DNA from: Sporosarcina sp. P32b
Lineage (GTDB): Bacteria; Bacillota; Bacilli; Bacillales_A; Planococcaceae
Length of the DNA: 64,000 nt
Assembly (NCBI RefSeq): GCF_002743335.1
Contig: NZ_PDZB01000001.1
Span: 248,001 to 312,000, forward strand
Reading direction: 5' to 3'
The position numbers and the translations under genes are program-made. This document shows positions 45,634 through 53,610 of this stretch, piece by piece. The notes below the pieces were generated by a model that was not told where the DNA came from, did not search any database, and saw only the letters and a program-made list of their open reading frames with translations. Position 1 is the stretch's first letter, and each line of letters begins with the position of its first letter.

Positions 45634-46405
45634 AATATTTAATGAATCGACTCCGGATGAAAAAGTAGCGCTTGACCAGATTAACTTGCATTTACAACCA
45701 GGTGATTTCGTTACTGTGATCGGAAGTAACGGTGCAGGGAAATCCACCATGATGAATATGATATCAGGCGCATTGACACCGGATTTTGGTGCTATTTATA
45801 TTGATAATAAAGATGTCACGCGTTTGGCAGAGTTCAAACGATCTAAAATGATCGGGCGCGTTTTTCAAGATCCAATGTCAGGTACAGCACCTACTATGAC
45901 AATTGAAGAGAATTTGGCAATGGCTTATTCCCGTAATCGGCGTCGTTCATTGCACCGCGGAGTGGATAAGAAACGAAAAGATTTATTCCGTACATCGCTT
46001 GAAACATTGCACTTGAATCTCGAAAATCGGATGACAGCGAATGTTGGATTATTGTCTGGTGGTGAGCGTCAAGCATTGTCATTGTTGATGGCGACTTTTA
46101 CGCAGCCTTCTATATTGTTGCTGGACGAGCATACAGCAGCGCTTGACCCGTCCCGTGCAGAGCTGATTACCGATTTAACGAAACGTTTAGTTGAGAAAGA
46201 TCAACTGACGACGTTGATGGTAACGCATAATATGCAACAGGCACTCGATCTTGGAAATCGTTTGATTATGATGGATAAAGGTCAAATTATCTTAGAAGTG
46301 GAAGAAGAGCAGAAACAGCACTTGACGATTGCGAAATTGATGGAAGAATTTCAACGCATTCGTGGAGAGCAACTTACGAGCGATGCAGCTTTACTTTCTG
46401 TATAA
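45608..46405 (+). CDS. ABC transporter ATP-binding protein, TrpZ-like, TTG start
   Basis: 265 residues with Walker A GSNGAGKST, signature LSGGERQAL and Walker B ILLLDEHTAALD, where DEH replaces the commoner DEP as usual in this subfamily, and switch His in VTHNM. The start is TTG 45608, eight bases after AAGGAGG, inside the 3' end of the permease gene. Final gene of the importer; terminator follows at once. Confidence 0.92.
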   Translation: MLKLDQVNKIFNESTPDEKVALDQINLHLQPGDFVTVIGSNGAGKSTMMNMISGALTPDFGAIYIDNKDVTRLAEFKRSKMIGRVFQDPMSGTAPTMTIEENLAMAYSRNRRRSLHRGVDKKRKDLFRTSLETLHLNLENRMTANVGLLSGGERQALSLLMATFTQPSILLLDEHTAALDPSRAELITDLTKRLVEKDQLTTLMVTHNMQQALDLGNRLIMMDKGQIILEVEEEQKQHLTIAKLMEEFQRIRGEQLTSDAALLSV

Positions 46406-46407
46406 AC

Positions 46408-46450
46408 AAAAGTCCCTGTTTTCCAATTGTGGAAAACAGGGACTTTTTAA
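46408..46450. terminator. Terminator between the TrpXYZ-like operon and ilvE
   Basis: AAAAGTCCCTGTTTTCC / GGAAAACAGGGACTTTT perfect stem, with A and T runs on both sides serving converging genes. Confidence 0.93.
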
Positions 46451-46455
46451 GCGTT

Positions 46456-47556
46456 TTAAGCAAGCTTTGCTATATGTTTCTTGATTTCATATACCCAATC
46501 AAATGGATCTTGTTCTTTACCTGTTTGAATATTTGTTAGCGTGTTATAGAGACGAGACGATAGTTCACCCGTTTGACCGTTACCGATGATCATTTTATAA
46601 CCGTCCCAATTCAGTTCACCAACAGGGGAGATAACAGCAGCTGTACCTGTGCCAAATACTTCTTCCAGTTCTCCACTTTCATAGGCGAGTCGGATTTCAT
46701 CCATCGAGATTTGGCGCTCTGCTACAGGCATATTCCAGTGTCTCAGCAATTGCAATATCGATTTTCTTGTTATTCCTTCAAGGATGCTGCCGTTGATTGC
46801 GGGTGTTACGACTTCACCGTTGATCTTGAAGAAAATATTCATACTTCCTACTTCTTCCACATATTTACGCTCGACGCTATCGAGCCATAAAACTTGGGAG
46901 TAGCCTTGTTTGTCCGCTGTCTCCTGTGCCTTTAAAGCGGAAGCATAGTTACCAGCCGTTTTAGCGCTACCGGTTCCACCTTTTGCAGCACGGACGAATT
47001 CATTTTCCACAAGAATTTTCACTGGATGAATTCCTTCTTTATAGTACGAGCCAACAGGGGACAGAATCATGTAAAATTGATAACTTTTCGCTGGTGCTAC
47101 ACCAAGGAAAGCTTCTGTTGCAATGACAAATGGGCGGATATATAATGAGGTTCCTTCTAGTGTAGGAATCCAATCCTGCTCAATTTGCAACAACTGATTA
47201 AGTGCGTATAATGCGTTTTCTTCATCGATCCGTGGCATACATAGACGGTCAAGAGAATAATTCAGACGCTTCATATTTTGATCTGGACGGAACAAACGAA
47301 TGGTTCCTTCTTTAGAACGATACGCCTTCATTCCTTCAAAAACCGTTTGTCCGTAATGTAAAACGATTGCGGCTGGATCGAGCGTTAAAGGAGCGTAAGG
47401 AGTAATGCGATGATTATGCCAACCTTTGCCTTCCTCATAGTCTATAATGAGCATGTGGTCTGTAAATGATTTCCCGAAAACTAAAGTGCTAGGATCTGGC
47501 TTTTCTTTTTTATTTTGTGCAAGTTGAATTTGCATAGGTAATCTCGTCATAATCAT
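46456..47556 (-). CDS. ilvE: Branched-chain amino acid aminotransferase
   Basis: Fold-type IV PLP enzyme that interconverts Leu, Ile and Val with their 2-oxoacids. The 366-residue product has LHYGQTVFEGMKAYR, FRPDQNMKRLN, the Lys-containing GGTGSAKTAGNYA (PLP-binding Lys) and EEVFGTGTAAVISPVG near the C-terminus. These are the features of the longer BCAT class, as in B. subtilis YwaA/YbgE. I prefer ATG at 47556, five bases after the AAGGGG site. It is a single gene flanked by a terminator. Confidence 0.94.
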   Translation of the reverse strand: MIMTRLPMQIQLAQNKKEKPDPSTLVFGKSFTDHMLIIDYEEGKGWHNHRITPYAPLTLDPAAIVLHYGQTVFEGMKAYRSKEGTIRLFRPDQNMKRLNYSLDRLCMPRIDEENALYALNQLLQIEQDWIPTLEGTSLYIRPFVIATEAFLGVAPAKSYQFYMILSPVGSYYKEGIHPVKILVENEFVRAAKGGTGSAKTAGNYASALKAQETADKQGYSQVLWLDSVERKYVEEVGSMNIFFKINGEVVTPAINGSILEGITRKSILQLLRHWNMPVAERQISMDEIRLAYESGELEEVFGTGTAAVISPVGELNWDGYKMIIGNGQTGELSSRLYNTLTNIQTGKEQDPFDWVYEIKKHIAKLA

Positions 47557-47686
47557 CAAAACCCCTTAAGATATAGAATATTCCGAAACTTTAAGTTCGA
47601 ATAGTGTAATTATACTGCTTTTTCAGAAAAAATAAAGTGTAAAGTTTGTCGATATTAAGAATTATTATAAAAAGGAGCAGGTTTTC

Positions 47687-48811
47687 ATGAAGAAAATAGT
47701 AATTGTGGGTGCTGGAATCGTTGGAGCTTCTGCTGCTTATCATTTGTCTATGCAACATGCAGAAGTCGTTTTAATCGATAGACAGGAGCCAGGACAGGCC
47801 ACGAAAGCTGCAGCAGGCATTATTTGTCCATGGGCATCTCAGCGCCGTAATAAGGATTGGTATGCATTGGCGTCGGCCGGAGCTGCCTATTATCCTGAAT
47901 TCATTCGTTCTTTGGAAGAACAGGGCGAGCTAGAAACAGGATACAAGAAAGTGGGAGCATTGGCACTTCACACCGATGTAAGTCGTTTAGAGAAAAAAGT
48001 CGAGTTATTGAATAAAAGAAAAGAACACGCTCCTGAAATCGGAGAAGTGAAATTACTGGATACAGAGCAAGCAGCTAGCTATTTCCCGGTGTTATCTGAC
48101 GAATATGCAGCGGTCCGTATTTCTGGCGCTGCCAAAGTAGAGGGGGATCAGCTACTTGGAGCATTAGTACGTGTGGCAGTTACACGTGGTGTGAAAAGTA
48201 TAAAAGGCTCCGCAATACCGTACATAAAAGAAGGGAAAGTTTGTGGTGTTATCGTTGATGGGCAAATCATTGAAGGAGATCAAATTATCGTAGCGGCAGG
48301 TGCCTGGGCTAGTGAATTTACAGAGCCGCTAGGTAAGAAGCTACAAGTAGCAGGACAAAAAGCACAAATCCTCCATTTACAATCAAATCATGAGGCGTCA
48401 GGTGAATGGCCGGTCATTATGCCACCGAGCACTCAGTATCTCGTACCTTTCCAAGACGGCAGATTCGTAGCGGGCGCGACGCACGAGGATACAGATGATT
48501 TCGATATTCAACCGACAGCTGGTGGTATATTGGAAATATTATCGAATGCGTTACCAATTGCCCCTGAGCTGCGTCAGGCGGAATTGGCTGAAGTTCGTGT
48601 GGGCATCCGTCCACATACACCAAACTTCATGCCAGTCATTGGTCAATTGCCTGATCATCCGGAGGTGTGGATTGCCAATGGTCTTGGTTCATCAGGTTTA
48701 ACAGTAGGACCTCTTCTTGGCAAGCTTTTATCCGAGCTAGTATTAGATCATGAGACAGGATGGGATTTGGAAAGCTACTCTATTGACCAAATAATCGACA
48801 AAGAGCATTGA
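47687..48811 (+). CDS. FAD-dependent oxidoreductase, DadA/glycine-oxidase type
   Basis: 374 residues with the dinucleotide-binding start IVIVGAGIVGASAAYHLS, the DAO fold, and the C-terminal FAD segment EVRVGIRPHTPNFMPVIG and WIANGLGSSGLTVGPLLG. It probably oxidises an amino or imino acid (D-amino acid, glycine or a sarcosine-like amine); B. subtilis YurR is similar. The exact substrate is not predictable. ATG 47687 follows AAAGGAGCAGG. psuG starts 64 bases downstream. Confidence 0.85.
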   Translation: MKKIVIVGAGIVGASAAYHLSMQHAEVVLIDRQEPGQATKAAAGIICPWASQRRNKDWYALASAGAAYYPEFIRSLEEQGELETGYKKVGALALHTDVSRLEKKVELLNKRKEHAPEIGEVKLLDTEQAASYFPVLSDEYAAVRISGAAKVEGDQLLGALVRVAVTRGVKSIKGSAIPYIKEGKVCGVIVDGQIIEGDQIIVAAGAWASEFTEPLGKKLQVAGQKAQILHLQSNHEASGEWPVIMPPSTQYLVPFQDGRFVAGATHEDTDDFDIQPTAGGILEILSNALPIAPELRQAELAEVRVGIRPHTPNFMPVIGQLPDHPEVWIANGLGSSGLTVGPLLGKLLSELVLDHETGWDLESYSIDQIIDKEH

Positions 48812-48875
48812 ATAAAGTGTGTATAATGATTAGTATGAATATATAGGGATTGAACGGTAAAGGGGAAGATTCTTG

Positions 48876-49787
48876 ATGAGAAGATATGTTTCGTATTCTG
48901 AAGAAGTGAAAGAAGCGATGAAATACGGCAAGCCACTGGTCGCATTGGAATCTACAATTATTACATACGGCATGCCGTATCCTGAAAATGTAAAAGCCGC
49001 ACGTGAAGTTCAGCAAATTGTGCGAGATCATGGAGCGGTTCCGGCAACCATTGCCATTATGGACGGTAAAATAAAAATCGGGCTATCTGATGAGGAATTA
49101 GAACGGTTCGGAGACAGCAAGGGTGTTATCAAAGCATCTAGACGCGACATCAGTTATTTAATCGCTACTAAAAAACCGGGTGCAACGACGGTTGCTGCCT
49201 CGATGTTCTTTGCAGACTTGGCGAGAATCCGTGTATTCACTACCGGAGCCATTGGTGGTGTCCATAGGGGTGTGGAACACACGATGGATATTTCAGCTGA
49301 TCTTGAAGAGTTCGCACGCACAAGTGTAGCAGTTGTTTGTTCGGGAGCGAAATCTATTTTAGATCTCGGTAAAACACTTGAGTATTTGGAAACAAAAGGT
49401 GTGCCAGTAATGGGCTATCAAACAGACATATTCCCTGCGTTTTATACAAGAAGCAGTGCACATCATGTAGATTATCGAGTAGATGAAATCGACATGATAG
49501 CAGAGATGTTACGTGTTAAATGGAATCTAGGTTTGGAGGGAAGTGCGATTATCGCCAATCCTATTCCAGAAGAATATGCGATGGATCAAGAGTATATGGA
49601 TGGATTGGTTTCAGATGCGCTTAAAGAAGCTGAACAACTGGGCATTAGTGGAAAGAATCTTACACCACATATGTTAAAAAAAGTTCAGGAAATGACAGGC
49701 GGTAAAAGTCTGGAAGCCAATATCGCATTGGTGAAGTCAAACGCTGAACTTGCAGCAAAATTAGCAGTAAGTTTTAACGGTAATTAA
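48876..49787 (+). CDS. psuG: Pseudouridine-5'-phosphate glycosidase PsuG
   Basis: Splits pseudouridine 5'-phosphate reversibly into uracil and ribose 5-phosphate. The 303-residue product has ALESTIITYGMPYPEN, the proposed catalytic Lys region KASRRD, TTVAASMFFADLARIRVFTTGAIGGVHRG and ANPIPEEYAM, all typical of the family. The usual partners, pseudouridine kinase PsuK and a nucleoside transporter, are not adjacent. ATG 48876 follows AAGGGGAAG. exoA begins 20 bases downstream. Confidence 0.93.
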   Translation: MRRYVSYSEEVKEAMKYGKPLVALESTIITYGMPYPENVKAAREVQQIVRDHGAVPATIAIMDGKIKIGLSDEELERFGDSKGVIKASRRDISYLIATKKPGATTVAASMFFADLARIRVFTTGAIGGVHRGVEHTMDISADLEEFARTSVAVVCSGAKSILDLGKTLEYLETKGVPVMGYQTDIFPAFYTRSSAHHVDYRVDEIDMIAEMLRVKWNLGLEGSAIIANPIPEEYAMDQEYMDGLVSDALKEAEQLGISGKNLTPHMLKKVQEMTGGKSLEANIALVKSNAELAAKLAVSFNGN

Positions 49788-49807
49788 TAAAGATAGGTTG
49801 TGTAGTA

Positions 49808-50566
49808 TTGAAAGTTGTATCTTGGAACGTGAACGGTATTAGAGCATGTGTGAAAAAAGGTTATAATGACTTTTTTGAACAAGTACAGGCAGATATTTTC
49901 TGTGTTCAGGAAATCAAATGCCAAGAAGGACAAATCGATCTTTCTTTCGATGGCTATGAATCCTATTGGAACTATGCAGAGAAAAAAGGATATTCCGGTA
50001 CAGCGGTGTTTACGAAAAAAACGCCTCTATCTGTACGCTATGGATTGAATGATCTAGATCACGAAGCAGAAGGACGAGTGCTGACGCTAGAATTTGAAGA
50101 GTTCTTTCTCGTCAATTGTTATACACCTAATTCACAACGGGACTTGGCACGATTATCATTTCGATTGGCATGGGAAGATGAATTACTCGAGCATTTACAG
50201 TCGCTTGATGCCATCAAGCCAGTCATCTATTGCGGAGATTTAAACGTAGCGCATGAAGAAATTGATATTCGCAACGTTAAATCAAACATTGGTAATTCAG
50301 GGTTCACGAATGAAGAACGTGGAAAAATGACACGGCTATTAGATACGGGATTCATTGATACATTTCGCTTTATGAATCCGGATCTCGAAGGAAGTTATAC
50401 GTGGTGGTCTTATATGCGCGACGTACGTGCACGAAATATCGGCTGGCGTATCGATTACATTATCATTTCAGAGCGTCTCCAGTCAGCTCTAAAAACAACA
50501 GCCATTCATTCAGAAATCATGGGCAGTGATCATTGCCCAATTTCTGCAGAGTTAGAAATATACTAA
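49808..50566 (+). CDS. exoA: Exodeoxyribonuclease III / AP endonuclease, TTG start
   Basis: Repairs abasic sites and has 3'-5' exonuclease activity. The 252-residue product shows the exonuclease III motifs in order: SWNVNGIRA, VQEIKCQ, YTPNSQRD, GDLNVAHEEIDI, RIDYII and GSDHCPI. The start is TTG 49808, giving KVVSWNVNG, exactly where homologues begin; no ATG is available. Twenty bases after psuG, so likely the same transcript. A terminator follows. Confidence 0.96.
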   Translation: MKVVSWNVNGIRACVKKGYNDFFEQVQADIFCVQEIKCQEGQIDLSFDGYESYWNYAEKKGYSGTAVFTKKTPLSVRYGLNDLDHEAEGRVLTLEFEEFFLVNCYTPNSQRDLARLSFRLAWEDELLEHLQSLDAIKPVIYCGDLNVAHEEIDIRNVKSNIGNSGFTNEERGKMTRLLDTGFIDTFRFMNPDLEGSYTWWSYMRDVRARNIGWRIDYIIISERLQSALKTTAIHSEIMGSDHCPISAELEIY

Positions 50567-50626
50567 TTAGAGCCAATGCATCTGAAATTGACCTGTTTAG
50601 TTGGAGGATACTAAAGCTGTAAAATA

Positions 50627-50666
50627 AAAATCGCAACACAAGTCAAACTTGTGTTGCGATTTTTTG
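50627..50666 (+). terminator. Terminator of psuG-exoA
   Basis: AAAATCGCAACACAAG / CTTGTGTTGCGATTTT perfect stem with a 5-nt loop and T run. Confidence 0.93.
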
Positions 50667-50713
50667 ATTAAATCAGTTCTAGTTGCTTGGAAAAAATTAA
50701 ATGAAAAGAAGTG

Positions 50714-51244
50714 TCATATGATTTTATCCTCGGAGTAGACAGCGATAAGTAAGACGGCCACTTCTTCTCCGATGTTTTTTACAAAGTGAGGTACACTAGC
50801 ATTCCAACTGAATGAATCGCCTTCTTTTGCAATGACAGAATCTTCACCTTGTTCAGCAAGGACCGTGCCTTTAAGTACGACATGGCTCTCTTCACCTTCG
50901 TGGGCAATCGCTTGACCAGTCGATGTACCGGGGGGTAATTCAACGTGCATCATGCGAAGGCCGCTTTGAGTAGAAATATGTTCAATTTTTATGCCGTTAA
51001 ACGTTGTATATACCCGATCGGCTTTCCTAATGACTTTCATATGCTCCTTTTTTTCTAGCAGCAAATAGGGTAGAGGAACGTCAAGGAAGCTGGCGATTTC
51101 TTGCAACGTATTTAGGGAGGGGGATGCATTATCGTTTTCGATGTTGCTTATGAACCCTTTTGAGAGTCCAATTTGTTCGCTCATCTGGGCAATTGTTATT
51201 TTCTTTCTCTTCCGTATATCTCGTATTTTCGAGCCGATTTCCAC
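50714..51244 (-). CDS. XRE-family regulator with C-terminal cupin domain
   Basis: 176 residues: helix-turn-helix of the Cro/XRE type (about residues 8-62, KITIAQMSEQIGLSKGFISNIEND) followed by a Cupin_2 beta-barrel (about 100-172, ELPPGTSTGQAIAHEGEESHVVLKGTV). Such proteins often sense amino acids, polyamines or aromatics and repress neighbouring genes. Candidate targets are the divergent catDE-like locus or its own gene; this is inference. ATG 51244 follows GGAGGGAT. Confidence 0.88.
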   Translation of the reverse strand: MEIGSKIRDIRKRKKITIAQMSEQIGLSKGFISNIENDNASPSLNTLQEIASFLDVPLPYLLLEKKEHMKVIRKADRVYTTFNGIKIEHISTQSGLRMMHVELPPGTSTGQAIAHEGEESHVVLKGTVLAEQGEDSVIAKEGDSFSWNASVPHFVKNIGEEVAVLLIAVYSEDKII

Positions 51245-51768
51245 TCTAATCCCTCCAAGAATATTGTTGTTTGACTATATGATAACACACATATATTGAC
51301 GTGAACTTTCGCATGATGTTATCCTATAGAGAATTATTATTCACCTAGTGATACTTATTATTGGGTTATATACTAATAATAAAGCTATTGATGTTTTTCA
51401 CGAACATATATATAGTTTTAAAAAGTAAAATAATACTAGGGATATAGTAATATTTGAGAAAGGAGGAGAAGTTTATTAGTCAGATATTTAGCTATGCGGA
51501 TTGAACGAGCTGTTAAAATATTTGAGCATTCCATTGGGAGTCTAGCTATGTTTTGGTTTCTTACGTTCCGTAAACTGTAATTTCTACTGGAAATCAATTG
51601 AAAGCGAAGGTTAATTATTTTTACAAAAAGTGTTCACCTATGTAGAAATAATAATCTTTTGGTACATAAAATTTGGGATGATGACACAACGGCTTTTTAT
51701 GATCTTCGAAGCCCGGAACACAATGACTTTGGAATGAATTAAGTAATAAAATTTAGGAGGAAATGAAG
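51245..51768. other. Gene-free, probably decayed region between the XRE-cupin gene and catD
   Basis: No intact gene is seen in 520 AT-rich bases. AAAGGAGGAG at about 51459-51468 is a good ribosome binding site, but the frames behind it close within about ten codons. ATG CGG ATT at about 51496 opens only 28 codons. The best remnant is at 51602-51742 (separate entry). Together this suggests loss of one or two small genes upstream of catD. Confidence 0.45.
51602..51742 (+). pseudogene. Possible C-terminal remnant of a lost gene
   Basis: A frame of 46 codons without a start ends at TAA 51740-51742. Its last part, KIWDDDTTAFYDLRSPEHND, reads like a genuine protein end with balanced composition. 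No ribosome binding site or start codon precedes it, and I do not recognise the family. Confidence 0.25.
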
Positions 51769-52190
51769 ATGAAGAAATTAGAGATAAGCATATTTTTATT
51801 AAGAATAATGTTAGGGATTATTTTTTTGTACATGGGTTCGTTAAATTTCAAGATGGAATAGGAAATACCGCAGGATGGTTTGATAGTATAGGAATTCCAG
51901 GGTTTTTAGCATACTTTGTAGGGGCTGTGGAACTAATAGGTGGAATGGCACTCATTTTAGGCGTAGGGACGAGAGTTGTTTCTGCATTGCTAGCTATAAT
52001 CATGGTTGGTGCAATTCTAAAGGTTAAACTCACCGCTGGATTCTTAGGCACGGGGGAAAAGGTTGGCTACGAACTAGATCTTGTACTTTTAGTAATCGCT
52101 ATATTTTTAACCATAAATGGAAGTAAGATTTGGGCAGTTGATCAAGCTATATTTAATAGAAAAAAGAAAAACTCATATCACGAACAGTAA
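51769..52190 (+). pseudogene. catD: catD-like DoxX family membrane protein, frameshifted
   Basis: A reading frame starts at ATG 51769, eight bases after AGGAGG, as KKLEISIFLLRIMLGIIF. After the seven-T run 51821-51827 it continues in the original frame only to a TAG about 30 bases on. In the next frame the sequence continues as VHGFVKFQDGIGNTAGWF and then runs to 52190 as a normal DoxX protein with three further membrane segments (AVELIGGMALILG, VGAILKVKL, LDLVLLVIAIFLTI). One additional T would restore a protein of about 140 residues. DoxX (CatD) next to CatE is the B. subtilis catDE arrangement for catechol and quinone detoxification. Mutation, phase-variable tract or sequencing error are all possible. 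Confidence 0.85.
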
Positions 52191-52227
52191 GAAACAATAC
52201 TAGATAGAAGAGAGGCTGATTGCAAAA

Positions 52228-53073
52228 ATGAAAAACTTTCATCAAAGGCCTAATATATTTGTTGGACAGGTTAATATAAATGTAACAAATCTTAATTCAT
52301 CGCTTGAATTTTACCAAAAGGTTATAGGATTTCAAATATTGGAGCAAACAGATCGAAAAGCCGTTTTAACAGCGGATGGTAAAATAGGATTATTAACAAT
52401 TGAGCAACCGGTTGATGTACTACCAAAGAAAAAAGGGAAAACCGGTTTATTTCACTTTGCACTTTTGTTACCAACACGGGCTGACTTATCTGTCTTTTTA
52501 CGCCATTTATCTGAGACAGGCCTTCGATTCGGAGCATCAGATCATCTTGTAAGTGAAGCTCTATACATTACAGATCCAGACGGAAATGGCATTGAAGTGT
52601 ATATAGATCGGCTAGCTATCGAATGGACCTGGTCTAATGGGGAAGTCAAGATGGTTTCTGACCCATTAGATGTAGAAAGTCTATTAGCGGTAAGTGATAT
52701 GGATTGGGATGGGTTGCCTGCTGACACGGTTATGGGGCATGTTCATTTGCATGTGGCCGATCTTCAGAAAGCAGAGGAGTTTTACACGAAGGGACTTGGT
52801 TTTACAGTTGTGAGTCATTATCCTCAAGCTGTTTTCATTTCAACCGGTGACTATCATCATCATATCGCCTTGAATACATGGCAAGGAGTAGGTGCTTCGA
52901 AGCCACGAGAAAATAGCGTCGGTATAAATTGGTATACTCTTACTTTTCCAAATGAAGAAGCAATAGCAAAGGTTATTGAACAATTACAGCATCTAGGCGC
53001 ATCGTATATAGTTGAAGATGGATTGTTTGTCATAGAAGATCCATCAGGAAATAAAATTCAATTAACCGTGTAA
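52228..53073 (+). CDS. catE: Catechol-2,3-dioxygenase, CatE-like VOC protein
   Basis: 281 residues built of two vicinal-oxygen-chelate (glyoxalase) modules: the first about residues 9-130 (GQVNINVTNLNSSLEFYQKVIGF, ITDPDGNGIEVYIDR) and the second about 168-280 (GHVHLHVADLQKAEEFYTKGLGF, VIEDPSGNKIQL). This is the layout of B. subtilis CatE (YfiE), which opens catechol rings. Metal ligands are probably His170 and Glu/His residues of the second module. It follows the broken catD by 37 bases and carries its own GAGAGG ribosome binding site at some distance, so it may still be expressed. Confidence 0.88.
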   Translation: MKNFHQRPNIFVGQVNINVTNLNSSLEFYQKVIGFQILEQTDRKAVLTADGKIGLLTIEQPVDVLPKKKGKTGLFHFALLLPTRADLSVFLRHLSETGLRFGASDHLVSEALYITDPDGNGIEVYIDRLAIEWTWSNGEVKMVSDPLDVESLLAVSDMDWDGLPADTVMGHVHLHVADLQKAEEFYTKGLGFTVVSHYPQAVFISTGDYHHHIALNTWQGVGASKPRENSVGINWYTLTFPNEEAIAKVIEQLQHLGASYIVEDGLFVIEDPSGNKIQLTV

Positions 53074-53080
53074 ACTCGTT

Positions 53081-53344
53081 TCAGTTATTCTTTCTAAAAC
53101 GGTGTAATAGCTGAAGTTCCACTAATTTCATGTACATATTTCGTGGTTCTGTTCTAATGACATAGTCACCATTCCTGATCGATATAAGCACTTTTCCATG
53201 CTAACGAATTGCTTCATAAGTATCACGTGCACTCAACATGATAAAGTACGAATCTGCTCCAATATGTACCTTGTTAATCTGTAGGTTTAGCCATAATAAA
53301 ATACACGAAAAGTTAGATATCACTCTAGCTTGTAGAGTGCACAT
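53081..53344 (-). pseudogene. Possible decayed gene with in-frame TAG
   Basis: On the minus strand, ATG at 53344 opens 47 codons ending at TAG 53203-53201, and the same frame continues for 40 more codons to TGA 53083-53081. The parts around the stop read as ordinary protein: IGADSYFIMLSARDTYEAIR before it and HGKVLISIRNGDYVIRTEP after it. No good ribosome binding site precedes the ATG and I do not recognise the family. It could be a pseudogene fragment or chance. Confidence 0.3.
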
Positions 53345-53500
53345 TATTATTGGTTCTTCTATTTATGAGTTAACATAATTTATTAATGAGTTTTATTTAT
53401 ACATTGGCAGTGCAAAAACAGCAAACGACTGCCTGTTATTTGGATTGCTAACAAGCTATTTAAAACTGCCGGCTTTTTATACTCTAGGTTTATACACTGG

Positions 53501-53546
53501 TTAAACGAAGAACCCCAATTCGTATGAATTGGGGTTCTTCGTTTAA
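53501..53546. terminator. Long perfect hairpin downstream of the MFS gene
   Basis: Twenty-one perfect pairs between 53501-53521 and 53526-53546 (arms containing CGAAGAACCCC / GGGGTTCTTCG) with a 4-nt loop. Flanking T runs are short. It probably ends minus-strand transcription from the MFS gene and plus-strand readthrough from catE. Confidence 0.75.
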
Positions 53547-53610
53547 TTATTGAAATGTGTTTTTATCATAGTGAACTAAAGAGCGTAACCCCAAACGTAT
53601 TCTCACTTTT

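Larger units (their letters stand above)
53074..53610. other. Gene-poor stretch after catE
   Basis: About 530 AT-rich bases without an intact gene. It contains a minus-strand frame interrupted by a stop (separate entry at 53081-53344), a short dyad CACTCTAG / TAGAGTG (about 53320-53338) and the long hairpin at 53501-53546. Nothing else is recognisable. Confidence 0.5.

Noticed and set aside
35101-46450. Signs of horizontally acquired island around the two ABC operons and YitT
   Set aside because: Codon use, ribosome binding sites and terminators match the rest of the window; no integrase, transposase or flanking repeats were seen.
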